57,701 bases of DNA from DATDYB01 sp036517115 (GCA_036517115.1 DATDYB010000010.1:1-57701); one strand, 5' to 3'; counted from the first letter of the stretch, positions 5,659 through 13,505 are shown. Notes: generated from the letters alone by a model not told the origin. Numbers and translations are program-made.

Positions 5659-5888
5659 TTATTTTTTGGAAAATACTTTTTGAGCGAATCTTCGTTGTTT
5701 TTCTTAAATTCATTAAGTCGTTCATCTGTGTACATTTCAATAGGAAACGTGGCCCCACCTCGAAGGAGGATCCCTTCACTGGTTTCTTCCGCCAATACCT
5801 GACCTTCGCCTTGTATACCCAAGCGCTTCCTAAGCTCTTTAGGGAGGGTGAGAGTTCCTCGATCGTTTATATTTATTACTTTTGTCAT
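5655..5888 (-). CDS. SpoVT/AbrB-type antitoxin, VapB-like
   Basis: 77 aa. MTKVININDRGTLTLPKELR followed by KRLGIQGEGQVLAEET is the swapped-hairpin AbrB DNA-binding domain: R-G-x-h-T-L-P-K-E-L-R and a GD/GE loop. The C-terminus (about residues 50-77) is charged and should wrap the toxin. It probably binds its own promoter and neutralises the PIN protein encoded by the next, overlapping gene. Confidence 0.85.
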   Translation of the reverse strand: MTKVININDRGTLTLPKELRKRLGIQGEGQVLAEETSEGILLRGGATFPIEMYTDERLNEFKKNNEDSLKKYFPKNK

Positions 5889-5933
5889 ATATTCAGTATT
5901 TCATACTTTCAGTAAAAATGCAACGTGCCTCCT

Positions 5934-6731
5934 CTAAATACTAATATCTATGGAAACAGGGCAATGGTCAGATCCCATCACATCTGCAAGAATTTCCGCT
6001 TTTTTTACTTTATTCTTTAGGGAGTTAGAAACTAATACATAATCTATCCTCCAGCCGACGTTCCGAGCGCGAGCATTGGACCAGTTGGACCACCAGCTGT
6101 AATGACCGTTGCCTTTGGTAAATATTCGAAAGGTATCAATGAAACCGGCATCGATAAAGGCTTGAAAGCCCAAGCGTTCTTCTTCGGTAAAACCTTTCAA
6201 ACCTTCGTTGGCATCCGGTCGAGCCAAGTCATCGGGGGTATGGGCAACGTTAAGATCGCCACAGAAAACAACGGGTTTCTTCTTTTCTAATTCCTTACAA
6301 TAGGCAAGAAAAGCAGGATCCCATTGCTTGTACCGAAGGGGAATACGGCTCAAGTCGTCCTTAGCATTGGGAGTGTAGACCGTCACTACGAAAAATTTTT
6401 CATATTCCGCTGCAATAACCCGACCTTCTGTCAGAGGATCGCCATATTTGTCCGCGCAGAGCCAAAATTTATTAACAATTTTCTCCGGTAAGCCATTTAA
6501 CACAGCCAGAGGCTTTGTCTTTGTAAAAATAGCCGTGCCGGAATAGCCTTTTTTTGTCGCTGAGTTCCAATATTCTTCGTACTGAGGCAAATCCACTTCG
6601 GACTGGTGTTGCTCGGCCTTGGTTTCCTGTAAACATAAAATATCCGGCGAATATTTCTCCACAAAAGGAAGGAAGAGGCCTTTTTTATGCACCGCGCGGA
6701 TGCCGTTTACATTCCAAGAGATGATGTTCAT
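5934..6731 (-). CDS. xth: exodeoxyribonuclease III (AP endonuclease)
   Basis: 265 aa from the ATG at 6731; the extra 15 codons of the longer frame are not family-like. Family motifs are all present: NIISWNVNGIRA at the start, LCLQETKA with the metal-binding glutamate, VTVYTPNA, CGDLNVAHTPDDLA with the catalytic Asp/Asn, YSWWSNW, WRIDYVL and the final GSDHCPVSI. It nicks DNA 5' of abasic sites and trims 3' blocked ends in base-excision repair. mutM at 55801-56775 would feed the same pathway. Confidence 0.95.
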   Translation of the reverse strand: MNIISWNVNGIRAVHKKGLFLPFVEKYSPDILCLQETKAEQHQSEVDLPQYEEYWNSATKKGYSGTAIFTKTKPLAVLNGLPEKIVNKFWLCADKYGDPLTEGRVIAAEYEKFFVVTVYTPNAKDDLSRIPLRYKQWDPAFLAYCKELEKKKPVVFCGDLNVAHTPDDLARPDANEGLKGFTEEERLGFQAFIDAGFIDTFRIFTKGNGHYSWWSNWSNARARNVGWRIDYVLVSNSLKNKVKKAEILADVMGSDHCPVSIDISI

Positions 6732-6753
6732 AAAAATAACTATAGCATCCAGT

Positions 6754-6781
6754 TTGTTTTCATAAAAATTGAGCATATAAT
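6754..6781 (+). promoter_or_regulatory. promoter predicting a leaderless mRNA
   Basis: TTGTTT (6754-6759), 16-base spacer, TATAAT (6776-6781). The start codon is at 6791, so transcription should begin at or a few bases before it. Confidence 0.65.
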
Positions 6782-6790
6782 GTAAGTATT

Positions 6791-7357
6791 ATGACACTAC
6801 AATACATTTCAGAGCGGGTTAAAAAGAATACTGAGAACGTGACGGGTCTTCACAACGAAATTTGGGGGGACTTTGCGCATATCAAAGGCAACGTTGCTCA
6901 TATTTACGGCGACGTAAGTATGCACAAACTCAAAGGTGATGTCTCGAACATTAAAGGTGATATTACCGGCGTATTTGGAAATGTAAGCAATATCCTCGGC
7001 GATGTATCACATATCCGAGGAGATCTTACTCTTATAAAAGGAAACGTAACGAACATCACCGGCGATTTGACCGGCATACTTGGCGACGTTTCCAATCTAC
7101 GCGGTTCAGTTACTGATATTCGCGGGGATGTGAGTAATATCCGGGGGGATGTAAGTGATTTGATTGGAAATGTTTCTCTTTTAAAGGGTGAGGTGTCTAA
7201 TATTGAGGGAAATGTGACGGATTTACGCGGTGATACAAGCAATATTTCCGGAAATGTCACTAATATCGAAGGTGATGTGAGTAATCTCAAGGGGAATGTG
7301 ACAGGAATTGAAGGTGACGCAAACGGACTCTCTGGAGCAGTAAAAGAAGTAGTGTAG
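6791..7357 (+). CDS. heptapeptide-repeat protein, predicted beta-solenoid
   Basis: 188 aa. After about 25 residues, the protein consists of roughly 22 seven-residue repeats of the form G-[DN]-[VIT]-[ST]-x-[IL]-x (for example GDVSNIR, GNVTDLR, GEVSNIE). There is no signal peptide. Regular Gly, Asn/Asp and aliphatic positions suggest a stacked beta-helix or solenoid, possibly polymer-forming in the way bactofilins are, but seven residues per turn does not match the pentapeptide or hexapeptide classes. Function is unknown. It has its own promoter and lies just before rpsO. Confidence 0.8.
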   Translation: MTLQYISERVKKNTENVTGLHNEIWGDFAHIKGNVAHIYGDVSMHKLKGDVSNIKGDITGVFGNVSNILGDVSHIRGDLTLIKGNVTNITGDLTGILGDVSNLRGSVTDIRGDVSNIRGDVSDLIGNVSLLKGEVSNIEGNVTDLRGDTSNISGNVTNIEGDVSNLKGNVTGIEGDANGLSGAVKEVV

Positions 7358-7370
7358 TGGCTATATGGCC

Positions 7371-7399
7371 TTGCAAAAAATAATCTTTTGTGCTATGCT
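7371..7399 (+). promoter_or_regulatory. rpsO promoter, leaderless
   Basis: TTGCAA (7371-7376), exact 17-base spacer, TATGCT (7394-7399). The rpsO ATG at 7409 is ten bases after the -10 box. Confidence 0.75.
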
Positions 7400-7408
7400 A
7401 CTGGCACA

Positions 7409-7678
7409 ATGATTTCAAAGACGAAAAAGCAGAAAATAATCAAAGAAATCGGTATTCACGACAAGGATACTGGTTCTTCTGAAGTTCAGATTGGTATTTT
7501 GAGCAAACGTATTGACGAACTCGCTTCTCATTTGAAAAAACATCAAAAAGATAACCATTCTCGACGAGGACTCCTCGGCATGGTTGCAGCGCGACAGGCT
7601 CATTTGAAATATCTTCAAAAAAAGAATCCTAAGCGATACGGCGCTATTACCAAAAAGCTCGAGCTCAAGAAAAAATAA
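7409..7678 (+). CDS. rpsO: 30S ribosomal protein S15
   Basis: 89 aa from the ATG at 7409, the standard S15 length; the longer frame adds seven non-conserved residues. The motifs TGSSEVQIGILSKRI, HLKKHQKDNHSRRGL and RQAHLKYLQKKN are the three-helix core that binds the 16S rRNA central domain. It has its own promoter and terminator and so is expressed as a single gene. pnp, which often follows rpsO, is about 2 kb downstream with other genes between. Confidence 0.97.
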   Translation: MISKTKKQKIIKEIGIHDKDTGSSEVQIGILSKRIDELASHLKKHQKDNHSRRGLLGMVAARQAHLKYLQKKNPKRYGAITKKLELKKK

Positions 7679-7696
7679 CTAGGAAAATTAGCCTCA

Positions 7697-7745
7697 CTTG
7701 CAATGCATGATTTTTGCACTACAAAAATCATGTCGCAAGATTTTT
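7697..7745 (+). terminator. rpsO terminator
   Basis: Two-part stem: CTTGC/GCAAG outside and CATGATTTTT/AAAAATCATG inside (7706-7715 with 7723-7732), then ATTTTT. Confidence 0.8.
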
Positions 7746-7869
7746 CGTAACGTAGTTATGAAAAAATTGCGACCAGCTCGGAGCTCTTGTTTTTTGATAT
7801 ACTAGTTGGAGAGATCATTGTATTTTATTAAGTAATTCATTTTTATAATTTTCGGACGTTTGCGCTTTC

Positions 7870-7902
7870 ATTCGTAGCCATTCGCATATTCGCACGCATT
7901 CG
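7870..7902 (+). repeat. four phased ATTCG motifs
   Basis: ATTCG starts at 7870, 7880, 7888 and 7898, about one DNA turn apart, in the leader just before the NYN gene. It may be a protein-binding site or a simple slippage repeat. Confidence 0.45.
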
Positions 7903-7917
7903 CAGATTAGTATTTAT

Positions 7918-8514
7918 ATGTCAGTCATTAAACACAAGGAACAAAGAGTTGGTATTTTTATCGATGCGCAAAATTTGTATCATAGCGCCAAAAATTTATA
8001 TGGCGCACGGGTTAATTTCGGCCAAATCGTTAAAGACGCAGTAGCGGGCAGAGCGCTTATCCGCGCCGTTGCCTACGTCATCACCACCGAATCAGGCGAC
8101 GAAAAAGCCTTTTTCGAAGCACTCGGAAAAATGGGTATTGAGACTAAGACAAAAGATTTACAAATCTTCTCAAGCGGCAGTAAAAAAGCCGACTGGGACG
8201 TCGGTCTCGCCGTAGACGCCATCAAGATGGCTCCGAAGCTCGATACGGTCATCATCGTATCAGGGGACGGCGATTTCATTCCCCTCGTCGAATATCTAAA
8301 AATAAATGAGGGATGTCAGGTAGAGGCTATCGCCTTTGGAAAATCAGCATCAGGCAAGCTCAAAGAAGCGGCCGATGACTTCATCGACCTCGACCACAAC
8401 CCACGTAAATATCTTCTAGGCCATTTTGGTGGAGGGAGAAAACCTCGACACCACGCTTCGGAGCGAAGACAGGCGACTCAAGAAAAAGTTGCTGAGGTTA
8501 CGGAGGTGGAATAG
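7918..8514 (+). CDS. NYN-domain (LabA/DUF88-like) putative ribonuclease
   Basis: 198 aa. The NYN fold, a PIN-like nuclease, is shown by VGIFIDAQNLYHSAK (first Asp and the Asn), WDVGLAVDAI (middle Asp) and DTVIIVSGDGDFIPLVEYL (final acidic cluster). The C-terminal 40 residues are basic and probably disordered (GGGRKPRHHASERRQ). These proteins are thought to be metal-dependent RNases; the target is unknown. A terminator lies about 45 bases after the stop. Confidence 0.85.
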   Translation: MSVIKHKEQRVGIFIDAQNLYHSAKNLYGARVNFGQIVKDAVAGRALIRAVAYVITTESGDEKAFFEALGKMGIETKTKDLQIFSSGSKKADWDVGLAVDAIKMAPKLDTVIIVSGDGDFIPLVEYLKINEGCQVEAIAFGKSASGKLKEAADDFIDLDHNPRKYLLGHFGGGRKPRHHASERRQATQEKVAEVTEVE

Positions 8515-8559
8515 AGAATGTAAAAACTGTCCTACATCCGCAACGCGGATCGGACGAAC

Positions 8560-8591
8560 AAAACCACTGGCTCTCGCCAGTGGTTTTGTTG
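8560..8591 (+). terminator. terminator of the NYN gene
   Basis: An 11-base stem (8561-8571 with 8576-8586), TCTC loop, then TTGTTG. Confidence 0.8.
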
Positions 8592-8612
8592 TAGTCAGCG
8601 TTTTTTTACAAG

Positions 8613-8636
8613 AAAAAACCACCTGTAAACAGGTGG
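8613..8636 (-). terminator. minus-strand terminator
   Basis: CCACCTGT/ACAGGTGG stem (8619-8626 with 8629-8636), followed on the minus strand by six T. It terminates the gene at 8662-9063. Confidence 0.8.
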
Positions 8637-8661
8637 CTGGAATTGGAAAGAGAACTTAGAA

Positions 8662-9063
8662 CTAAGGTTGCTCTCTCCATGCGTGATACGGGATAAAACC
8701 TGGATTACGCTCCATGAGCTTCACCAAGTCGATGCAATCCAGTGCGCGAGGATGATCGTCGACCCTCCCATGCACACATGGCGGTGGCGGTGCGGTAGTC
8801 ATGTGATGGACCCGTTCTTCAAGCAATATCTCTGTTTGCAGCTTCCGGTAAAGCTCTAGAGATTTGCTTGCTCTCCGCTCACGTTCCAACTCTTCGGGAG
8901 AGAGCGGGATGGGTTTGGTGGAATGGGCTCGGAGCGTATTCAGTACGGGGGGCACATACGGGAGGGTCACCCCCGCTTTAACCCTCCGCACGAACGTCGC
9001 GGCTTGTTGTGGGTTATCCCAACAATATGGCGGGAGAACGATGTCGTCGAGTATGAGTGGCAT
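8662..9063 (-). CDS. hypothetical protein, 133 aa
   Basis: A soluble protein starting MPLILDDIVLPPYCWDNPQQ. It has a helical middle (LSPEELERERRASKSLELYRK) and a Pro/His-rich segment near residue 93 (APPPPCVHGRVDDH). There is no signal peptide or membrane span. I recognise no family. It has its own terminator and stands alone on the minus strand between two plus-strand genes. The good terminator and sensible composition support it being real. Confidence 0.55.
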   Translation of the reverse strand: MPLILDDIVLPPYCWDNPQQAATFVRRVKAGVTLPYVPPVLNTLRAHSTKPIPLSPEELERERRASKSLELYRKLQTEILLEERVHHMTTAPPPPCVHGRVDDHPRALDCIDLVKLMERNPGFIPYHAWREQP

Positions 9064-9127
9064 AGTATTTCTGTATTTCTACCCTTATTTATACCATATC
9101 TTGTTGTAAAAGTAAACAAGAGGCAAG

Positions 9128-9158
9128 AAAAATAGAGCAGAGGCGAGGCCCTACTCTA
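9128..9158 (-). terminator. terminator of the minus-strand structured RNA
   Basis: On the minus strand TAGAGTAGGGC pairs with GCCTCTGCTCTA (9148-9158 with 9133-9144, one bulge), followed by TTTTT. Confidence 0.75.
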
Positions 9159-9161
9159 TAC

Positions 9162-9424
9162 GACCCACATGCGGAGCCAGACCCCCGAGACAGGGAATTC
9201 AGCCTGCGTATTTCTACAGCGACATAGCAGCACCGCTTTATCCAATACGCATTCGAAACGATCTTCCTCGCAAAATCGCAAGCACCTTAGTCTATTTGAC
9301 GGCTACAGCTTCGTACACTACCGTGTACCACACTGCCTTTGCTCCGAGAGAATGTATGGTTGCGGTACCAATCTCAGTATTCCTACCTGCACAATCAGGC
9401 CTCTTTCGAGCTTCATGTGGAGTC
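9162..9424 (-). ncRNA. structured non-coding RNA of unknown class, about 263 nt
   Basis: It has its own promoter (9432-9460) and terminator (9128-9158). The predicted 5' end pairs with the 3' end: GAC-U-CCACATG (9424-9414) with CATGTGG-GTC (9171-9162), one bulged U. Inside are clear hairpins such as GTACAC-GGTA-GTGTAC and CTTGC/GCGAG. Length and closed ends fit a housekeeping RNA. However, I could not find RNase P CR-I/CR-V, the tmRNA TTCGAC and tag frame, or the SRP GGAAG apical motif, so the class is left open. No protein frame here looks real. Confidence 0.6.
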
Positions 9425-9431
9425 TAAATGG

Positions 9432-9460
9432 ATAGTACCCTGTACCGCACAACAAGTCAA
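9432..9460 (-). promoter_or_regulatory. promoter of the minus-strand structured RNA
   Basis: Minus strand TTGACT (9460-9455), 17-base spacer, TACTAT (9437-9432). Predicted start near 9425. Confidence 0.75.
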
Positions 9461-9499
9461 CAATGCCAAGTCGAACTAGTTTTGTTACACTTCTAGCAA

Positions 9500-11368
9500 A
9501 TGCTAAAAAAAGAATACTCAATTGAGATCGGCGGGAAAATGTTGACAGCGGAATTTAATAACTTAGCGGAACGCGCACACGGATCGGTACTTGTGAAATA
9601 TGGCAACACCACGATCCTCGCTACTGCCGTGATGTCGACAAAGTCCAAGGAAAGTGGAGATTTTTTCCCGCTCACCGTTGACTTCGAGGAAAAATTTTAT
9701 GCAACAGGAAGAATCCTAGGTTCCCGCTTCGTACGAAGGGAGGGGAAGCCGTCCGACGAAGCGGTGCTTTCCGGCCGTATCGTCGACCGAACCATTCGCC
9801 CGCTCTTTGACCAGTGGATCCGACACGAGACGCAAGTCATCATCACCGTGCTCTCAATTGATGAAGAGGATCCTGATGTGCTGGGGGTTATCGGCGCTTC
9901 GCTCGCTCTCGGCGTGTCCAACATTCCCTGGAATGGACCGGTTGGAGCAATCCGTATTGGAAAAATAAAAGGGCAGAATGATTTTATCTTAAATCCCACC
10001 TACGCGTGGCGAGATACTCCCGATCTGGAATTTGAACTCGTAGCCTGCGGTCAACACGGGACTATCAACATGGTTGAACTCGGAGGCAACGAGACGGTTG
10101 AATCGACGGTCAGCAAAGCTCTTGTGCTCGCAGCAGAGGAAATTTCAAAGCTTCAAAAATTCCAGGAGACTATTATTAAGGAGATCGGCGTTCCTAAACG
10201 CTCTATACCACAACAAGTCATATCAAAAGAAGCAACAACACTTTTTGAAAAAGAAATCGCACCAAAAATGGATGAATACGTTTTCACCGGTATTCCAGGC
10301 GACTCAAAGATTTACGAGCTTAAAGATTTGTGGCTTGCGGTGTTCGAAAAAGCTTTGCCGGAAGAACACCGAGCGCTCGCGGAAAACTTTTTTGAAGAAA
10401 AAGTAAACGCTCTTATTCACCACGAAGCGGTTCTCTCGGGCAGACGTCCCGATGGCCGCGGCACCGACGACATCCGTCCGCTCTATGCGCAGGCCGGCGG
10501 CGTTTCCTCAATCCTTCACGGTTCAGGTATTTTCTTCCGTGGACAAACTCACATCCTCTCCGTCCTTACACTTGGTGGACCGCAGGATGTACAGCTTATC
10601 GAAGGAGTGGGGGAGGAAGAAAAGAAACGTTTCATGCACCATTACAACTTTCCTCCCTTTTCAACCGGAGAAACAGGGAGAACAGGGGCGAATCGTCGCA
10701 TGATCGGCCACGGCGCACTGGCAGAAAAAGCGCTTGCCCCTATGATCCCTTCACAGGAAACTTTCCCATACACTATCCGACTTGTTTCGGAGGCGCTGTC
10801 CTCCAACGGATCGACTTCTATGGCCTCCATTTGTGGCGGCACTTTGGCACTTATGGACGGTGGTGTACCGATCAAAAAACCTGTGGCAGGAATTTCTTCC
10901 GGTGTAATGATCGTTGACGAAAAAAATTACAAGGTACTTACCGACATTCAAGGACCAGAAGATCATTTTGGTGATATGGACTTCAAAGTAGCTGGAACAC
11001 GTGACGGTATCACCGCCATCCAAATGGATGTAAAAGTGAAGGGTATCCCTGTTTCGATTCTTACAGAAGCATTTGGGAAAGCGAAGATTGCTCGTCTCGC
11101 CATTCTTGATGTTATCGAATCAGCGATTAAAGAACCACGGAAAAGTCTCTCTTCTCATGCACCAAAAATCATCAGCATGACCGTCAAACAGGATCATATC
11201 GGACTCGTTATCGGACCAGGAGGGAAAACGATTAAAACCATCATTGAAAAAACAGCCGTTCTAGGCATCGACATTAACGACAATGGCATCATCCTCATCA
11301 CCGGCAAGAACGGTAGTGCAGAGAAGGCAGAAGCCATTATCAAGACTATGGTAGGGAACAGAGACTGA
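9500..11368 (+). CDS. pnp: polyribonucleotide nucleotidyltransferase lacking the S1 domain
   Basis: 622 aa, against about 700 in most bacteria. Two RNase PH-like domains are present (GRILGSRFVRREGKPSDEAV; later FPPFSTGETGRTGANRRMIG, SNGSTSMASICGGTLALMDGG and the catalytic DFKVAGTRDGITAIQMD). A KH domain follows (HIGLVIGPGGKTIKTII). The protein ends right after KH, where an S1 RNA-binding domain normally follows, so RNA grip may differ. It degrades RNA 3'-5' by phosphorolysis. A TACACT box (9486-9491) nine bases before the ATG suggests a leaderless mRNA. Confidence 0.93.
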   Translation: MLKKEYSIEIGGKMLTAEFNNLAERAHGSVLVKYGNTTILATAVMSTKSKESGDFFPLTVDFEEKFYATGRILGSRFVRREGKPSDEAVLSGRIVDRTIRPLFDQWIRHETQVIITVLSIDEEDPDVLGVIGASLALGVSNIPWNGPVGAIRIGKIKGQNDFILNPTYAWRDTPDLEFELVACGQHGTINMVELGGNETVESTVSKALVLAAEEISKLQKFQETIIKEIGVPKRSIPQQVISKEATTLFEKEIAPKMDEYVFTGIPGDSKIYELKDLWLAVFEKALPEEHRALAENFFEEKVNALIHHEAVLSGRRPDGRGTDDIRPLYAQAGGVSSILHGSGIFFRGQTHILSVLTLGGPQDVQLIEGVGEEEKKRFMHHYNFPPFSTGETGRTGANRRMIGHGALAEKALAPMIPSQETFPYTIRLVSEALSSNGSTSMASICGGTLALMDGGVPIKKPVAGISSGVMIVDEKNYKVLTDIQGPEDHFGDMDFKVAGTRDGITAIQMDVKVKGIPVSILTEAFGKAKIARLAILDVIESAIKEPRKSLSSHAPKIISMTVKQDHIGLVIGPGGKTIKTIIEKTAVLGIDINDNGIILITGKNGSAEKAEAIIKTMVGNRD

Positions 11369-11390
11369 CAAAAATTGAATAGTTTTCTGG

Positions 11391-11396
11391 TACAAT
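11391..11396 (+). promoter_or_regulatory. extended -10 element
   Basis: TGG-TACAAT without a clear -35 box, about 120 bases before the gene at 11517. The leader would include the palindromic repeat 11426-11481. Confidence 0.4.
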
Positions 11397-11425
11397 AGTA
11401 TTAATTGAAAATGACAATTCCGATT

Positions 11426-11481
11426 GTCATCCCCGCGGATGCGGGGATCCAGAACTGGATTCCCGTTTTCACGGGAATGAC
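11426..11481. repeat. paired palindromic repeat, family C copy 1
   Basis: GTCATCCCCGC...GATCCAG (11426-11452) and CTGGATTCCCG...GAATGAC (11455-11481) face each other across two bases. Each half is itself a hairpin. The same arrangement interrupts mutM at 56416-56476. This GTCAT-CCCG / CTGGAT motif is a widespread bacterial intergenic repeat. Confidence 0.8.
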
Positions 11482-11516
11482 AGCAAACTACCATCTTACA
11501 TTTTTAGTTTTTAAGT

Positions 11517-12830
11517 ATGCCCCCTGAAAAAGAAAATCACCCTCTCATACCCCCCAATCTACCCACAGGTATTCCACCGCTTACCTTTAAAACTCCTGTT
11601 TTCCCCGTTACTCCTCCCGTGCCAATCGCAGGAAAAACACAAACCGCGCCTGTTTTCGTGACGGGTGCGCCAAAAGTTTCTACTGCCATTCCGCAGCACC
11701 AAGAAGTGCCGCCCCCCGCACCGAAGAAAATTATCAATATTCTCGAAAAACCGGAATACGCTCAACAACCGATTACCCCCGTAATCCCAGCACCAACACC
11801 AAAAACAGTCGCCGCTTCCATTCCCGCACCTGTTATTAAAAATCCTGAACCGACCCCGCGTCCTGTTGTGGAATCACTGGTACAGCCACCGACAAAAGTA
11901 CCTGCAGCAGAACCTACACCAGAACCAATAGCACCAAATCCCTTTGTATATTTGCGACCACTCCGAACTTTTGAAGGAGATGTTGCTGACGCTGTAAAGA
12001 ATAAAAATGCGTCGGTAGTGAAAATTGCGGTAGCTGAAAGCGTGAAAAAACAGAAATCCCAAGAAACACTGGAGCCGCCAACTCCTGTGTTCAAAAACCT
12101 TGCTATTTTCCTAATGAGTTTGCTTATGGTGGGGGGTGGAGGATATCTCGTCTACACCTTCTACTACGTACCCAAGACAGTAGCTCCGGCAACAAGAGAA
12201 TTTGCTGTAGAAAGTCTGGTCGTTCCTGATACACAAAAAGAATTTCCGGTAAGTGCCGCCAATGCCGGCACCATAGGACAAGCTATTCTAGATACAAAGA
12301 CTGGAATGAACAAAACGTTACACGCAGTGACAGAACTGTATTTCACACAAACACAAAATAGTGTGAAGTCACTCATCGAAAGCTCTATTTTCGTAAATCT
12401 CTTGAGCCCGAATATCCCCTCTCCTTTTGTACGCAGCCTAAGTCCGCGTTTCATGTTTGGTTTTCATGAATTTAACGGCACACATCCATTTCTTATTCTC
12501 AAAACCACCTTTTATCAAAGCGCCTTTGCCGGCATGCTCAAATGGGAGGAGACTGTAGCAGACGATCTTAACACACTCTTCATCAGGCCTTCGCTTATTG
12601 CCAATACGGAAGCTGGCAAGCCTTCTACCACCGCCGATTTCTTGCGACGATCGAAACCTTTTGTTGATGTGGTGATTAAGAATAAAGACGTTCGCATGCT
12701 GACTGACGAGTATGAACATCCGATACTGCTCTACACCTTTGCCGATAAAGATACCATTATCCTCACCACTAATGAGTTTACGCTTAAGGAGATCCTTGAT
12801 CGAATGACCAATAGGAGGTTTGTACGGTAG
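11517..12830 (+). CDS. proline-rich single-pass membrane protein
   Basis: 437 aa. Residues 1-150 are a Pro/Val/Thr-rich, probably disordered cytoplasmic stretch (repeated PAP, TPV and PEP patterns). One membrane helix is near residues 200-222 (LAIFLMSLLMVGGGGYLVYT). The C-terminal 210 residues form a globular domain outside the cytoplasm, with KTTFYQSAFAGMLKWEETVADDL and DVVIKNKDVRMLTDEYEHPILLYTFADKDTIILTT. This layout recurs in Parcubacteria but I know of no assigned function. The 437-codon frame and compositional bias support it being real. Confidence 0.75.
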   Translation: MPPEKENHPLIPPNLPTGIPPLTFKTPVFPVTPPVPIAGKTQTAPVFVTGAPKVSTAIPQHQEVPPPAPKKIINILEKPEYAQQPITPVIPAPTPKTVAASIPAPVIKNPEPTPRPVVESLVQPPTKVPAAEPTPEPIAPNPFVYLRPLRTFEGDVADAVKNKNASVVKIAVAESVKKQKSQETLEPPTPVFKNLAIFLMSLLMVGGGGYLVYTFYYVPKTVAPATREFAVESLVVPDTQKEFPVSAANAGTIGQAILDTKTGMNKTLHAVTELYFTQTQNSVKSLIESSIFVNLLSPNIPSPFVRSLSPRFMFGFHEFNGTHPFLILKTTFYQSAFAGMLKWEETVADDLNTLFIRPSLIANTEAGKPSTTADFLRRSKPFVDVVIKNKDVRMLTDEYEHPILLYTFADKDTIILTTNEFTLKEILDRMTNRRFVR

Positions 12831-12840
12831 AATTTGCTCA

Positions 12841-13019
12841 CCATCGAAAATTTTCAACCCCGAGACGCTTACCTTCACCACTCATACTCACTTTTCTTTA
12901 CGGAAAATGGACAACTCCCTCTGGTCGGTCCTTCGTCAAACCTCAGGACTGAATCCATTTTCCTAAAAAGTTCGGTGAGTGGCAGAAGGTGAGCTATTTA
13001 GGTTGAAAATTTTCGATGG
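12841..13019. repeat. large palindromic element family B, copy 1
   Basis: Perfect 19-base terminal inverted repeats (12841-12859 with 13001-13019). Inside are CCCCGAGACGC, CTCACTTTTCTTTACGGAAAA and TTTTCCTAAAAAG; the last two flank an inner GGAAAATGGA/TCCATTTTCC stem. The same plan, with different terminal stem sequences, is at 19506-19686, 19733-19917 and 39109-39286. Confidence 0.85.
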
Positions 13020-13049
13020 ATTCGCCTGACGAAAAATTAGTTCTTAATT

Positions 13050-13078
13050 TTGCCTTTTAATCTTCGAATTGTTATCAT
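13050..13078 (+). promoter_or_regulatory. promoter of the DksA-like gene, leaderless
   Basis: TTGCCT (13050-13055), 17-base spacer, TATCAT (13073-13078). The ATG is at 13085, seven bases after the -10 box. Confidence 0.7.
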
Positions 13079-13084
13079 TGTCTC

Positions 13085-13444
13085 ATGTCAATCGATACCA
13101 CAAAATACAAAACATTACTGGAAGCGGAATTAAAAACAGTAGAAGGAGAGCTCAAGACGGTAGGAAGAAGGAACCCTGCCAATCCCAACGATTGGCAGGC
13201 GACGCCGAACAAGGGAGATATTGACGAAGCGGACGATAATATCACCGCAGATAAGATTGAAAATTTTGAGGGAAACAGCGCCATTTTAAAACAACTAGAG
13301 ACAAGGTACAACGAAGTAAAAGCCGCCCTTGAGCGAATCGTCAGCGGAACCTACGGACCCTGTGAAGTTTGTAAAAGACCTATCGAAGAAAAACGCCTTG
13401 AAGCCAACCCAGCAGCAACGACATGCATAATGGATATGAAATAG
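13085..13444 (+). CDS. DksA/TraR-type zinc-finger protein
   Basis: 119 aa. A coiled-coil N-terminal two thirds (KTLLEAELKTVEGELKTVGR, then LETRYNEVKAALERI) is followed by GTYGPCEVCKRPIEEKRL and ATTCIMDMK. DksA-family proteins insert a coiled coil into the RNA polymerase secondary channel and adjust initiation with ppGpp. The first CxxC is intact, but the second pair is only C-x-x-D, so zinc binding may rest on three cysteines plus an acid. It is transcribed alone, with a weak terminator just after the stop. Confidence 0.85.
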   Translation: MSIDTTKYKTLLEAELKTVEGELKTVGRRNPANPNDWQATPNKGDIDEADDNITADKIENFEGNSAILKQLETRYNEVKAALERIVSGTYGPCEVCKRPIEEKRLEANPAATTCIMDMK

Positions 13445-13455
13445 TCGCTAACAAG

Positions 13456-13481
13456 ACACCACGCAGGTGTTTTTGTTTTTT
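13456..13481 (+). terminator. weak terminator after the DksA-like gene
   Basis: A short ACACC/GGTGT stem (13456-13460 with 13466-13470) followed by TTTTGTTTTTT. Confidence 0.5.
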
Positions 13482-13505
13482 GCTCTGCTGTAATAAGATA
13501 TAGCA

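Noticed and set aside
6904..7290. 128 aa ORF on the minus strand
   Set aside because: It is the antisense shadow of the heptapeptide-repeat gene; its regular repeats are a by-product of that periodic coding sequence.
6791..7357. CRISPR array
   Set aside because: The 21-base periodicity is codon-level heptapeptide repetition with diverged units; there are no spacers or constant direct repeats.
9162..9424. Assignment of the minus-strand RNA as tmRNA, RNase P RNA or SRP RNA
   Set aside because: The closed ends and size fit, but no tag frame ending in a hydrophobic Ala-Ala tail, no RNase P universal motifs and no SRP apical loop could be found on either strand.
12164..12881. Overlapping minus-strand ORFs near the proline-rich protein
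   Set aside because: They have no ribosome-binding sites or family-like sequence and lie opposite a long coherent plus-strand frame.
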